Part shown: positions 17,002-25,098 of the stretch, in pieces | How the letters are laid out: every line of letters starts with the position of its first letter | Position numbering within the stretch: position 1 is the stretch's first letter | DNA from: Mucilaginibacter sp. L196 | Lineage (GTDB): Bacteria > Bacteroidota > Bacteroidia > Sphingobacteriales > Sphingobacteriaceae | Reading direction: 5' to 3' | Assembly (NCBI RefSeq): GCF_009765905.1 | Contig: NZ_LMUO01000015.1 | Coordinates: 808,927-872,926 of the forward strand | Length of the DNA stretch: 64,000 nucleotides | Position numbers and translations under genes: made by a program | Notes under the pieces: generated by a model | Told to the model about the DNA's origin: nothing | Seen by the model: only the letters and a program-made list of their open reading frames with translations | Databases searched by the model: none

Positions 17002-18003
17002 ATGAACTTTCGATTTAACTTCCTTTTTCTTATTGTACTAATTACTTACCTTTTTGCCCGAACGGCTTCAGCGCAATCTCCTGTCTATTTAACTGCGGTT
17101 AATGATGAGCCCCGGTATACCACTAACGTTATCGGTGCGGAGATAAAGGTAAGCAGGGTCGAGCAAAAAAAAGAGCTTATTGACTATCTAAAGGAGGTAG
17201 AGACTGGTAATGTCAATTATAACCCGGCGAGAATTAAACGGCTATATTACCTGGCCAATTTATTAACCCGGTTGAGGCTTTACCCGCTGGCAATGAAATG
17301 CTTTTTTAAAACTATGCAGCCAGAAAGCGACAGCATCGGTACAACTGATCTGCCTATTACATTAAATGACGATTCGTTGCTTGTAAAACAAGAAAAACTG
17401 CTTGGCGCCGATACTGATAAAGAAATCAACAGTAAGCCCATCAGCAATGAAAGAATCAGTGCAACATTTGATGATGGTAAAACCGCTATCGCTTACGCGC
17501 TGGTTTTTCATGTTAAACAGCCTGTTCGGGGCAAACCCCAAATTTTTAAATTGGCTAATACAGGGCATACTTTTATTACCCTTATCAAATATAATTCCGA
17601 CTCTACCTATGCGGCTATTTCTTATGGATTTTATCCCAAAAAAGATAATCCACTTTCTGCCACGCCCCTTATACCTTCAACGTCCTCAACATTTAAAGAT
17701 GACTCGGAACATGCCTGGGATGAGGTTTTGGGTAAGTTTATTTCCAAACGCCGTTTTAATAAAATATTGGCGCTCACCCGGCAATATCACAACATCGCTT
17801 ATCACCTTAGTAAAAATAACTGCACCGATTTTGGTTTAAAAGCGGCAGCGCTGGCCGGGCTCAAAGTTTGGGATACCAAAGGCAGCTGGCCATTGGGTAG
17901 TGGTAATAATCCCGGCGTTACCGGCCAAAGCCTCCTCGAAGGCAAGTTTGATAATACCGATACCGGCGACAGACAAAATTTGTTAATTACCAACCGAAAT
18001 TAG
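17002..18003 (+). CDS. Exported protein with papain-like (permuted NlpC/P60-type) motifs
   Basis: 333 residues with a signal peptide 1-24 (ends ASAQ). Residues 25-170 are helical (RIKRLYYLANLLTRLRLYPL) and unassigned. The C-terminal part carries NTGHTFITLIKYNSDSTYAA (about 187) and NNCTDFGLKAAALAG (about 274), in the order His then Cys, as in circularly permuted papain-like proteins (DUF4105/NlpC-P60 relatives), where the NC motif supplies the nucleophile. A peptidase or amidase acting on the cell envelope is possible but unproven. It is the first full-length gene after the cysteine-rich mini-ORF and promoter A. Confidence 0.6.
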   Translation: MNFRFNFLFLIVLITYLFARTASAQSPVYLTAVNDEPRYTTNVIGAEIKVSRVEQKKELIDYLKEVETGNVNYNPARIKRLYYLANLLTRLRLYPLAMKCFFKTMQPESDSIGTTDLPITLNDDSLLVKQEKLLGADTDKEINSKPISNERISATFDDGKTAIAYALVFHVKQPVRGKPQIFKLANTGHTFITLIKYNSDSTYAAISYGFYPKKDNPLSATPLIPSTSSTFKDDSEHAWDEVLGKFISKRRFNKILALTRQYHNIAYHLSKNNCTDFGLKAAALAGLKVWDTKGSWPLGSGNNPGVTGQSLLEGKFDNTDTGDRQNLLITNRN

Positions 18004-18046
18004 ATATTTCCACGTTTAGTTTAAGTATAACACAATAGTATAACAT

Positions 18047-18223
18047 ATGGAAAATTATAAGAATTTAAAGGAGCTGATTGCTTTAGCTGATAAAGATGCG
18101 GTTGCGTTTTTCGAAAAAGGTAATAGTACAGCCGGAATCCGTTTGCGCCGTACACTGCAACAGGTTAAAATTTCGGCAACAGCTGTGCGCCAGGAAATAT
18201 CAGAAAAGAAGAAGAGGAAGTAA
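18047..18223 (+). CDS. Histone H1-like (Hc1-type) small basic protein
   Basis: 58 residues, beginning MENYKNLKELIALADKDAVA, with FFEKGNSTAGIRLRRTLQQV and a Lys-rich tail (SEKKKRK). The pattern of an acidic N-terminal helix, KGNxxAGxRxRxxLQ and a basic tail matches the short Hc1-like proteins of Bacteroidota (Pfam Hc1), thought to bind DNA. The stop overlaps the next start (TAATG), so it is translationally coupled to the sigma-like gene. It is too short for standard ORF cut-offs and easy to miss. Confidence 0.7.
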   Translation: MENYKNLKELIALADKDAVAFFEKGNSTAGIRLRRTLQQVKISATAVRQEISEKKKRK

Positions 18224-18507
18224 TGGATAGCGATTTTTTTGACACCCTTTTTGAAAAATACTGGCAACAGGTATACACTTCTGCATTTAAACGTGTGGTC
18301 AATGCCGACACGGCTACTGAAGTAACACAGGAAGCATTTTTTCAGTTATGGTTAAATAAAGATCAGGCGAACAAGGAAAATATCTTAGACTTTCTATTGG
18401 CCGCAGTACACGATGAAATATTTAAACTAATAGAAAAAGAGTGCCTTGATATCGTTAACCCACCCGGTAAAATATTTGAGCATATGGAGTTTCCCGGAGC
18501 TAATTAA
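18223..18507 (+). CDS. Sigma-70 region 2-only protein (truncated ECF-like)
   Basis: 94 residues. Residues 1-45 (FFDTLFEKYWQQVYTSAFKR, then ATEVTQEAFFQLWLNK) match ECF sigma region 2.1-2.2, which binds core polymerase and the -10 element. The rest is helical, has no region 4, and ends at residue 94. Either a decayed ECF factor or an independent region-2 protein that occupies the polymerase. The overlapping start with the Hc1-like gene argues that it is expressed and kept. Confidence 0.6.
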   Translation: MDSDFFDTLFEKYWQQVYTSAFKRVVNADTATEVTQEAFFQLWLNKDQANKENILDFLLAAVHDEIFKLIEKECLDIVNPPGKIFEHMEFPGAN

Positions 18508-18508
18508 T

Positions 18509-18619
18509 ATGGAAGTTTTAAATAGACTAAAAGTAACCGATATGTTTACTGGAAAAAACGATTTAGTAATTGAATTTTTTCTGACTGAAAATCAGCCTTT
18601 TGTAAAGGATAAAGAATAA
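18509..18619 (+). CDS. 36-residue hypothetical protein
   Basis: ATG right after the sigma-like gene's TAA (one base apart), open for 36 codons: MEVLNRLKVTDMFTGKNDLV and an acidic end. No family recognised. Kept because it continues the close packing of the operon; it ends just before the palindrome of promoter B. Confidence 0.35.
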   Translation: MEVLNRLKVTDMFTGKNDLVIEFFLTENQPFVKDKE

Positions 18620-18627
18620 TAATTATA

Positions 18628-18674
18628 AATATTCTATTAAATCGATAGATTTAATAGAATATTTTATATATTTG
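18628..18674 (+). promoter_or_regulatory. Promoter B: 16-bp inverted repeat operator and -7 box
   Basis: Arms 18628-18643 and 18648-18663 (AATATTCTATTAAATC) are perfectly complementary. The core TCTATTAAATCGATAGA (18633-18649) matches promoter A's operator, and TATATTTG (18667-18674) is 17 bases downstream. Confidence 0.65.
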
Positions 18675-18679
18675 CATCA

Positions 18680-18786
18680 AGTAATTGAAAATTTTTATTT
18701 GACTGACCTCATAATAATTGTCTTCTCATCTAGGTTTATAATTGGTTGTAAAGAGTTCCTGCCCATCAGGAGCTCTTTCTTTTTTT
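18680..18786 (+). ncRNA. Candidate small RNA ending in an intrinsic terminator
   Basis: From the expected start of promoter B (about 18680) to the terminator is about 105 bases with no ORF longer than a few codons. The terminator stem 18751-18761/18767-18777 is 11 bp (one G-T pair) with a CCCAT loop and a T-rich tail. It is either a stand-alone regulatory RNA or an attenuated leader. Confidence 0.4.
18751..18786 (+). terminator. Rho-independent terminator
   Basis: AAGAGTTCCTG / CAGGAGCTCTT stem, 5-base loop, followed by TCTTTTTTT. It also closes the upstream operon if transcription continues past 18619. Confidence 0.7.
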
Positions 18787-18831
18787 ATGCTGATACCAGG
18801 AAGTACTCCTTAAAATCTGTTTAAAAACTAT

Positions 18832-18946
18832 CGTCATTGCTGTAAGGAACGAAGCAATCTCTATACTTTACAGAGCGGCTGTGCAAATTCAATATCCTTC
18901 TAATCGTCTTGCCAATGTAGAGATTGCTTCGTTCCTCGCAATGACG
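18832..18946. repeat. GTCATTGC MITE-like element, copy 1
   Basis: Terminal inverted repeats CGTCATTGC...GCAATGACG with an internal GAAGCAATCTCTA/TAGAGATTGCTTC pair. The flank TTGTGTTCATATAAAACAAC is shared with copy 2. Other copies: 32781-32897 and 45299-45410. Confidence 0.75.
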
Positions 18947-19034
18947 TTTGATTTTTTGTGTTCATATAAAACAACAACATTTAATCATCGTTAAACAGCT
19001 TCCTGGATGTTTTAATCACTAAAAATATAAAATG

Positions 19035-19090
19035 TGGGCCTCGTGCCATACCTTTCCCCAGTATAGGGAAAGGAGAAGGATAGGGTAAAA
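19035..19090. repeat. CCTTTCCC/GGGAAAGG repeat, copy b
   Basis: GCCATACCTTTCCCC...GGGAAAGGAGAAGGATAGGGT. It follows the GTCATTGC element at the same distance as copy c follows its partner. Confidence 0.65.
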
Positions 19091-19099
19091 GTTTAATTA

Positions 19100-19160
19100 T
19101 CTTTTTATATTCTATAATTCCTATATATATTATAGAATATAAAAAGAAATTATATATTTG
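19100..19160 (+). promoter_or_regulatory. Promoter C: 19-bp inverted repeat and -7 box of the sulfatase locus
   Basis: Arms 19100-19118 and 19129-19147 (TCTTTTTATATTCTATAAT) are perfectly complementary. Within it CCTATATATATTATAGA (19120-19136) matches the TCTAY-N7-RTAGA core with one change. TATATTTG (19153-19160) follows 16 bases later; transcription would start near 19166, before the leader ATG at 19179. Confidence 0.65.
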
Positions 19161-19178
19161 CGGCGTAAAAACAAACGA

Positions 19179-19262
19179 ATGACAACATTTTTACGTCAAC
19201 CCATTTCTTTTGTCCACGTTGTATGCGGCGCTCAACACAGCTGCTGTACCTGTTGTTGTTAA
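19179..19262 (+). CDS. Cysteine-tract leader peptide of the SusCD-sulfatase locus
   Basis: 27 codons, starting MTTFLRQPISFVHVV, with Cys at positions 16, 22, 23, 25, 26 and 27; the last three codons before TAA are TGT TGT TGT. It starts about 13 bases after the expected transcription start and has no protein-like body. A run of identical codons just before the stop, between promoter and operon, is the layout of a translational attenuator responding to charged Cys-tRNA. Cysteine attenuation by polycysteine leaders is known from mycobacteria; its presence here is inference from layout. SusC starts 255 bases further on. Confidence 0.65.
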   Translation: MTTFLRQPISFVHVVCGAQHSCCTCCC

Positions 19263-19397
19263 TTAAACGACACGCCCCCCACTGACCTTTAACGAATTGG
19301 TATCTACTGGTATTAGGCAACCCTCATACCGTTGAGCCTGCAATATTAAAACCCCTAATTAATTGCACTTATGAAATTATAACAAGCAGAAAAGCAA

Positions 19398-19420
19398 ACC
19401 GGCAAGGAAGCCTTGCCGGT
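19398..19420 (+). promoter_or_regulatory. Leader hairpin between the cysteine leader and SusC
   Basis: ACCGGCAAGG-AAG-CCTTGCCGGT: a perfect 10-bp stem with a 3-base loop and no T-tract. A second weaker pairing (GGTAT at about 19299 or 19310 with ATACC at about 19326) lies closer to the leader stop. These could be the switching elements of attenuation, or a processing/stability hairpin. Confidence 0.45.
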
Positions 19421-19517
19421 CAATTACTTGATAGATCAGCAACGACTGCGAATCACACACTGATCATCAAAGTTTTACGAACGAATTGAATCATTAACAT
19501 AAAACACACATATATAT

Positions 19518-22500
19518 ATGGAAATATATATCCATACTAAACGTTTTCTTTCCGGGATTATTGGCGTCCTGTTATTTCTAGCCATTCCTGGTATGGCCTT
19601 CGCCCAAACAGAAGTGCCGATCATTAACTCCAGGATCGATGGTATTGTTACCGATAGTACTACCAAACAACCCATAACCGGTGTGGTGTTACGTATTAAA
19701 GGCGTAACGCACGAAGTGGTTACCGGTTCTGATGGCCGGTTTAGTTTTGTTACAGGGCAAAAATTGCCTTATACATTAGTGGTTAGCTTTATTGGGTACA
19801 AAACCAAGGAAGTATATGCCACAGGTAGCCCGGTTAACATTCAATTATCTGATAAGGTATCACAATTAAACGATGTAGTTATTGTAGGTTATGGTACACA
19901 AAAGCGAAGCGATATTACCGGCGCTATATCCACGGTACCCAAATCAAATTTAAGCCAGGTTTCCTCATCGGTTGATAACTTATTAAGAGGTGCTGCTCCG
20001 GGTGTTCAGGTTACCCAAAGTTCAGGCCAGCCGGGTGCATCAGCTAGTGTTAGGATACGTGGTGGTAACTCCATTACCGGCGGTAACGAGCCGCTATATG
20101 TTATTGACGGATTTCCGGTGTATAACGATAATACCACCATCAGCAGCAGTGCAGGTACGGGCGGCGCTGTAAATGCATTATCAACCATAAACCCTTCGGA
20201 TATTGAATCGATAGAGGTATTAAAGGATGCATCAGCAACCGCTATATATGGTTCCAGAGGGGCTAACGGCGTTATCATAATAACCACTAAAAAGGGTAAA
20301 AGAGGAACAAATGATGTTACATTTCAAACTTATTATGGCCTCCAAAAAATAAGCAAGGAAGTCCCGCTTTTAGATGCCACGCAGTGGGCGGAATTGCGCA
20401 ATAGTATATTGGCCAGTTCTAATCAGCCCCCATCATTTACATCGGCTCAAATAGCTGCGTTTGGCACTGGAACCAATTGGCAGGATGCCGCTTTCAGAAC
20501 AGCCCCGGTAGAAAATGATGAATTGACCTTCTCTGGCGGCGATGAAAAATCACGCTACAATATCTCCAGCAATTACTTCAACCAGGAGGGTATTTTACTC
20601 AATACCGATTTTAAAAGATATTCTTTAAGGTTTAATTACGATAGGGACATATCGAAAAACTTTCACGTAGGTATTAACGCGACTACCAGCTATTCCACAT
20701 CACAGGGTGCTGCATCTAATATTGCTTCCAATAGCTTAAATAGCCCCAATATTATCACCAATATATTAACTACTCCGCCGGTACTGTCGGTAAAGGATGC
20801 TAATGGCAATTACGTATTGAATACTTATTCAACAACGCCATCAAACCCGATACAGGATTTGCTTTCCATTGTTAATCAAACCAAAGTGAACAGATCATTA
20901 GGTAACCTGTTTGCTGAATATACACTCGCCCCGGGATTAAAAGCGAAGGTTAGCCTTGGTGCCGATCTCATCAACTCAAAATCTAATTTTTACGCGCCGT
21001 CCTATACAGGCGATGGTTACTCAACTTTAGGTTACGCGACTGTCGGTGCTGCATCATCAAACAGCTGGCTGGATGAAAATACCCTTACTTACAGCAAAAC
21101 GATTAATAATGATCATGAGCTAAATATATTGGCTGGTTACACTACTCAATATTTAAGTAACGAATCCCTAACCGCTGGTTCAAAAGATTTTGTGAGCAAT
21201 TTAACAAGCTACAACAGTTTACAAAGTGGTTCACAAATTCTAACACCAACCTCAAATGCTTATAGCTGGGCATTGGATTCTTACCTGGCCCGGATCAATT
21301 ATTCTTATCAGCATAAATATAATTTTACAGTATCAGGCAGGGCCGATGGATCATCAAGATTTGGTGCAGGCAATAAATGGGGTTATTTCCCGTCAGCAGG
21401 ATTTTCATGGAATGCCGGTGAAGAAGATTTCATAAAAAGTGCTCCTGCCGTAAGCAACCTTAAAGTAAGGTTAAGCGCCGGAGAAACCGGAAACCAGGAA
21501 ATAGGCGAGTACCAATCATTAGCGCTATTCAGCCCCTTTAATTACGACTTTAATAATACACAAGTAGTAGGGCTGGCGCAAACACAGTTGGCTAACGCAG
21601 ATTTAAAATGGGAGAAAACCGCGCAATACGATGGTGGTATTGATTTAGGATTATTGGATAACAAGATAAACTTTGTTTTTGACGCTTATTACAAGAAAAC
21701 TACTAATCTATTATTGGCTGTACCGGTTCCTTTGTCATCAGGATATTCTCTTTCTCTGCAAAATATTGGTAGTGTAGAAAATAAAGGTATAGAGATAGGG
21801 ATAAACACGGAGAATATTAATAGCGATGGATTTGTTTGGAAAACAGCTTTAGTTTACTCCGAAAACCGCAATAAAGTATTAAGCCTTGGCAATAACGAAA
21901 CCTCATTTTTCCCAACTATACCGGGTACTACTTTAGGCGTGTTACAGCCTGAAATTATAAAGGTAGGATTGCCTTTGGGTACGTTTTGGGGATATAAAAC
22001 TGTTGGTATATTCCAAAATGCAGCTCAAATAGCGCAATATCCAACGTTAAATAGTAAAGCTAATACCCAACCGGGCGATGTCCGTTACCAGGATACCAAT
22101 AATGATGGTGTAATTACCACGGCTGATAAAACAAACCTCGGTAGTGTACAACCTAAATTTACCGGGAGCCTAACCAACACGTTCACCTACAAAGGGTTTG
22201 ATCTGGTTGTGTTTTTACAAGGATCATATGGTGGCAAAATTTATAATGCATTACGCCAGCAGCTCGAGATCACTAACCTTTCTCAAAATGCCTGGGGCGA
22301 TGTTGCTAACCGTTGGACACCGACAAACCCAAGCAATACTATTCCACGTGCGTCGAATAACCCGGTGGCCCAAATGTCAAGTCAGTTTGTGGAAAACGCC
22401 TCTTATCTGCGCCTAAAGAACCTGGTATTAGGCTACACATTTACCAATGCGGTGTTAACCAAGATCCATGCTAAACAAATCAGGCTTTATGTATCTGCCC

Positions 22501-22643
22501 AAAACCTGGTAACCTGGACAAAATATACCGGTTACGATCCTGAGGTAAGCAGTTTTGAACAGAACAACACCGCACAAGGCATCGACTATGGCGCTTACCC
22601 TAACTACAAAACCTATTTGCTTGGTTTAAACGTCACTTTTTAA
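19518..22643 (+). CDS. SusC-family TonB-dependent receptor
   Basis: 1041 residues. Signal peptide about 1-29 (ends AFAQ), CarboxypepD_reg-like domain (about 38-115, DGIVTDSTTKQPITGVVLRI), then the SusC plug: VIVGYGTQKRSDITGAISTV, RIRGGNSITGGNEPLYVIDG, SIEVLKDASATAIYGSRGAN, and a 22-strand barrel ending in YLLGLNVTF (terminal aromatic). It imports a nutrient with the SusD lipoprotein encoded 11 bases downstream. The sulfatases in the same operon suggest a sulfated glycan or other organosulfate as ligand. No TonB box-type N-terminal extension with sigma/anti-sigma signalling is seen, so control is probably at the leader. Confidence 0.95.
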   Translation: MEIYIHTKRFLSGIIGVLLFLAIPGMAFAQTEVPIINSRIDGIVTDSTTKQPITGVVLRIKGVTHEVVTGSDGRFSFVTGQKLPYTLVVSFIGYKTKEVYATGSPVNIQLSDKVSQLNDVVIVGYGTQKRSDITGAISTVPKSNLSQVSSSVDNLLRGAAPGVQVTQSSGQPGASASVRIRGGNSITGGNEPLYVIDGFPVYNDNTTISSSAGTGGAVNALSTINPSDIESIEVLKDASATAIYGSRGANGVIIITTKKGKRGTNDVTFQTYYGLQKISKEVPLLDATQWAELRNSILASSNQPPSFTSAQIAAFGTGTNWQDAAFRTAPVENDELTFSGGDEKSRYNISSNYFNQEGILLNTDFKRYSLRFNYDRDISKNFHVGINATTSYSTSQGAASNIASNSLNSPNIITNILTTPPVLSVKDANGNYVLNTYSTTPSNPIQDLLSIVNQTKVNRSLGNLFAEYTLAPGLKAKVSLGADLINSKSNFYAPSYTGDGYSTLGYATVGAASSNSWLDENTLTYSKTINNDHELNILAGYTTQYLSNESLTAGSKDFVSNLTSYNSLQSGSQILTPTSNAYSWALDSYLARINYSYQHKYNFTVSGRADGSSRFGAGNKWGYFPSAGFSWNAGEEDFIKSAPAVSNLKVRLSAGETGNQEIGEYQSLALFSPFNYDFNNTQVVGLAQTQLANADLKWEKTAQYDGGIDLGLLDNKINFVFDAYYKKTTNLLLAVPVPLSSGYSLSLQNIGSVENKGIEIGINTENINSDGFVWKTALVYSENRNKVLSLGNNETSFFPTIPGTTLGVLQPEIIKVGLPLGTFWGYKTVGIFQNAAQIAQYPTLNSKANTQPGDVRYQDTNNDGVITTADKTNLGSVQPKFTGSLTNTFTYKGFDLVVFLQGSYGGKIYNALRQQLEITNLSQNAWGDVANRWTPTNPSNTIPRASNNPVAQMSSQFVENASYLRLKNLVLGYTFTNAVLTKIHAKQIRLYVSAQNLVTWTKYTGYDPEVSSFEQNNTAQGIDYGAYPNYKTYLLGLNVTF

Positions 22644-22654
22644 TTCATCCAACA

Positions 22655-24097
22655 ATGAAAAAGCTACTATTATTGATAATTACCGCAAGTGTTCTAACCG
22701 CTTGCAACAAGTTGGCCGAGAATCCGACTTCATACATCACTACTACCCAGTACTTCAAAACGCAGTCTGACGCTACTGCTGGCGTAACCGCTATTTACAG
22801 CGAACTCATAAGCGATGGCACAGAACAGCCGCTATACGGCCGTGAGATTAACTTTTTAGCCGATATGACAACGGATGACCTCGCCGCAGGCCCATCGGCT
22901 ATTAACCCGAATGTTAGGGCGTTAAGTTCAATAACCTACACGGCTACCGATGACAGGCTACAGGTGATCTGGCGCCAGAATTATACTGGTATCAGCAGGG
23001 CCAATGCCGCTATCGACGCTATTCCAACCATCCAGTTTGATACAACACTAAGGTCGCGTTTAGTACGTGAGGCGAAATTTTTAAGGGCCTTGTTTTATTT
23101 TAACCTGGTTCGTTTTTATGGTGATGTTCCGCTGGTGCTTCATAACCCGGCAGATGCCTCAAACTTAAGCAGCTTAAACGTTAACAGGACGCCGACAGCT
23201 ACAGTGTACGCGCAAATTATAGCGGATTTAACGGATGCGGAAAACCTTCCATCAAGTTACTCTGGGGCAGACATAGGCCGGGCTACCGGCGGTGCTGCCA
23301 AGTCGCTTTTGGTTAAGGTTTATTTAACCCAACAAAACTGGACGGCCACAGTAAGTAAAGCGTTGGAGGTAATTAATGGTCCATATGGTTATGCGCTTTT
23401 CCCTAATTATGCCGATGTGTTTAATCCGGCTACAAAAAATGGTGTAGAGCATATTTTTTCTGCTCAAATATCATCAAACGGAGGGTTGGGCAACAGCAGT
23501 ACCTTAATGGGCGCGAATTTCGCGGGCTTTGTTGGCAATGTGCCGGCCGACATCCCGGCCGACAGCTCTGTTTATAAACAGTTTAGCAATACCGATACAC
23601 GCAAAGCGGTTACTTTTTACACCTCATTGGTTAATCCTGCAACAGGTTTAGTGTATAATTTCCCAACCTTCTATTTTGGGAAGTTTGTAGATAGAAGCGA
23701 ATTAGCAACACCGGGACAAAGCAATATCAACTTTCCAATCCTTCGTTATGCCGATGTACTGCTAATGTACGCCGAAGCACTAAACGAAACTCAAGGTCCG
23801 GTAGCTGCCGCATATGCTGCGCTTAATCAGGTGCGGGTTCGTGCCAATACAGGCAACCTAACTCCGGGGCTTTCGCAAGCTGCATTTCGCGATTCTTTGT
23901 ATGCGGAACGCAGGCGCGAATTTGTACAGGAAGCCCAACGCTGGTTTGATTTAGTAAGAACCAAGCAACTGGTACAAGCAGTATTAAAAGTTGCCTCAAA
24001 AACCAATGTTAGCACCAAGAATTACTTATTCGCTATTCCCGCAAGCGAGATCAGCATAAACCCTGATTTAACACAAAATCCGGGCTATACCAACTAA
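22655..24097 (+). CDS. RagB/SusD-family nutrient-binding lipoprotein
   Basis: 480 residues. Lipoprotein signal MKKLLLLIITASVLTAC with lipobox LTAC, so surface-anchored. SusD body: ATAGVTAIYSELISDGTEQP, then TPR-type helices with RLVREAKFLRALFYFNLVRF (the most conserved SusD block, about 130-150), and the C-terminal RYADVLLMYAEALNE and YAERRREFVQEAQRWFDLVR. Forms the lid on the SusC transporter and captures ligand. Immediately downstream of SusC and upstream of the hydroxylase-family gene in one operon. Confidence 0.95.
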   Translation: MKKLLLLIITASVLTACNKLAENPTSYITTTQYFKTQSDATAGVTAIYSELISDGTEQPLYGREINFLADMTTDDLAAGPSAINPNVRALSSITYTATDDRLQVIWRQNYTGISRANAAIDAIPTIQFDTTLRSRLVREAKFLRALFYFNLVRFYGDVPLVLHNPADASNLSSLNVNRTPTATVYAQIIADLTDAENLPSSYSGADIGRATGGAAKSLLVKVYLTQQNWTATVSKALEVINGPYGYALFPNYADVFNPATKNGVEHIFSAQISSNGGLGNSSTLMGANFAGFVGNVPADIPADSSVYKQFSNTDTRKAVTFYTSLVNPATGLVYNFPTFYFGKFVDRSELATPGQSNINFPILRYADVLLMYAEALNETQGPVAAAYAALNQVRVRANTGNLTPGLSQAAFRDSLYAERRREFVQEAQRWFDLVRTKQLVQAVLKVASKTNVSTKNYLFAIPASEISINPDLTQNPGYTN

Positions 24098-24126
24098 GAT
24101 CGAATTAACACTAAAAAACAACAATT

Positions 24127-25098
24127 ATGATACATTTTATTGAAACAATCGCTAAAAGTATAAACACCTGGGGGTTCCCGGCTATAATCCTGTTACTCGG
24201 TGTAGTAGAGTTTTCACTGGGCCTTTATGAAAAAAAGTGGACAAAAAACGAGAGCCTGCTTAATATTTTCAGCTTTGTTTTTCCTCCCATTATTCTTTAT
24301 CCGGTTATAGCATTCCTGGGCCTTAAATTTTTACCGGATGTAATACCACAGTATAAAAACATATTCTCGTGGGTGCCTTTTATATGGGGCTTTATTACCA
24401 TAGCCATTGCTGATGACCTTACACAATACTGGTATCACCGGCTGCATCATCAAATACCATTTTTATGGCGTTTCCATCGTACGCATCACTCAGCGCCGTA
24501 CATGGGTATGGCAATGGCCAGCAGGCAAAATGTTATTTATACCTTCCTGTTCTCGCAGATATACCTCACCACTATTTTAATATATCTTGGGTTAGGCTAC
24601 CCGGCAATATTTGTTAGCGCTTTAAAAACACTCATCACCGTTTTTGCTCACTCCAGCATTAAGTGGGATAAACCTTTTTATAAATATAAAGTACTGCATC
24701 CGGTAGCATGGGTGTTGGAAAGGCTTATATCAACCCCGGCAACGCACCATGCGCATCACTCAAGTTCTACAGATGATGGCGTGGGTTATTACAAAGGCAA
24801 CTTTGGTAATATGTTTTTTCTGTGGGATGTAATTTTCGGCACCGCGCATATATCAAGGCAATATCCTGAGGCATATGGCATCTCGCATTACGAGGGTGAC
24901 GAGTGGTATGCACAGCTATTCTGGCCTATATTCAAATCCAGCCGGGAAGGTAGCGAACTGGCTAAAAGCGGCCCCGCTGTGCGCGAAGATATACCAGTAG
25001 AACAATCACCGTCAGATGACTATAAGATCAAGCCGATAAAATCACAACGACTGATCTATTCACTTACCAAAGAATCTATTTCAAACCCAAACAGATGA
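24127..25098 (+). CDS. Sterol desaturase / fatty-acid hydroxylase family membrane protein
   Basis: 323 residues with several membrane helices in the first 160. The eight-His di-iron pattern is complete: YHRLHH (about 100-105), HRTHH (about 113-117) and HHAHHSS (about 209-215). Family members hydroxylate or desaturate lipid-like substrates with O2. Its position between SusD and the sulfatases, with the first sulfatase start overlapping its stop (ATGA), says it belongs to the same pathway, so the organosulfate may be a lipid, sterol or alkyl compound rather than only a glycan. Substrate unproven. Confidence 0.88.
   Translation: MIHFIETIAKSINTWGFPAIILLLGVVEFSLGLYEKKWTKNESLLNIFSFVFPPIILYPVIAFLGLKFLPDVIPQYKNIFSWVPFIWGFITIAIADDLTQYWYHRLHHQIPFLWRFHRTHHSAPYMGMAMASRQNVIYTFLFSQIYLTTILIYLGLGYPAIFVSALKTLITVFAHSSIKWDKPFYKYKVLHPVAWVLERLISTPATHHAHHSSSTDDGVGYYKGNFGNMFFLWDVIFGTAHISRQYPEAYGISHYEGDEWYAQLFWPIFKSSREGSELAKSGPAVREDIPVEQSPSDDYKIKPIKSQRLIYSLTKESISNPNR

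Larger units (their letters stand above)
18620..19178. other. Regulatory and repeat-rich region before the sulfatase locus
   Basis: Contains promoter B with a candidate small RNA and terminator (18628-18786), a GTCATTGC element (18832-18946), a CCTTTCCC repeat (19035-19090) and promoter C (19100-19160). No protein gene supported. Confidence 0.7.

Noticed and set aside
19263..19517. Classic T-tract terminator in the SusC leader
   Set aside because: The 10-bp hairpin at 19398-19420 has no following T run, so it was listed as a leader structure only.
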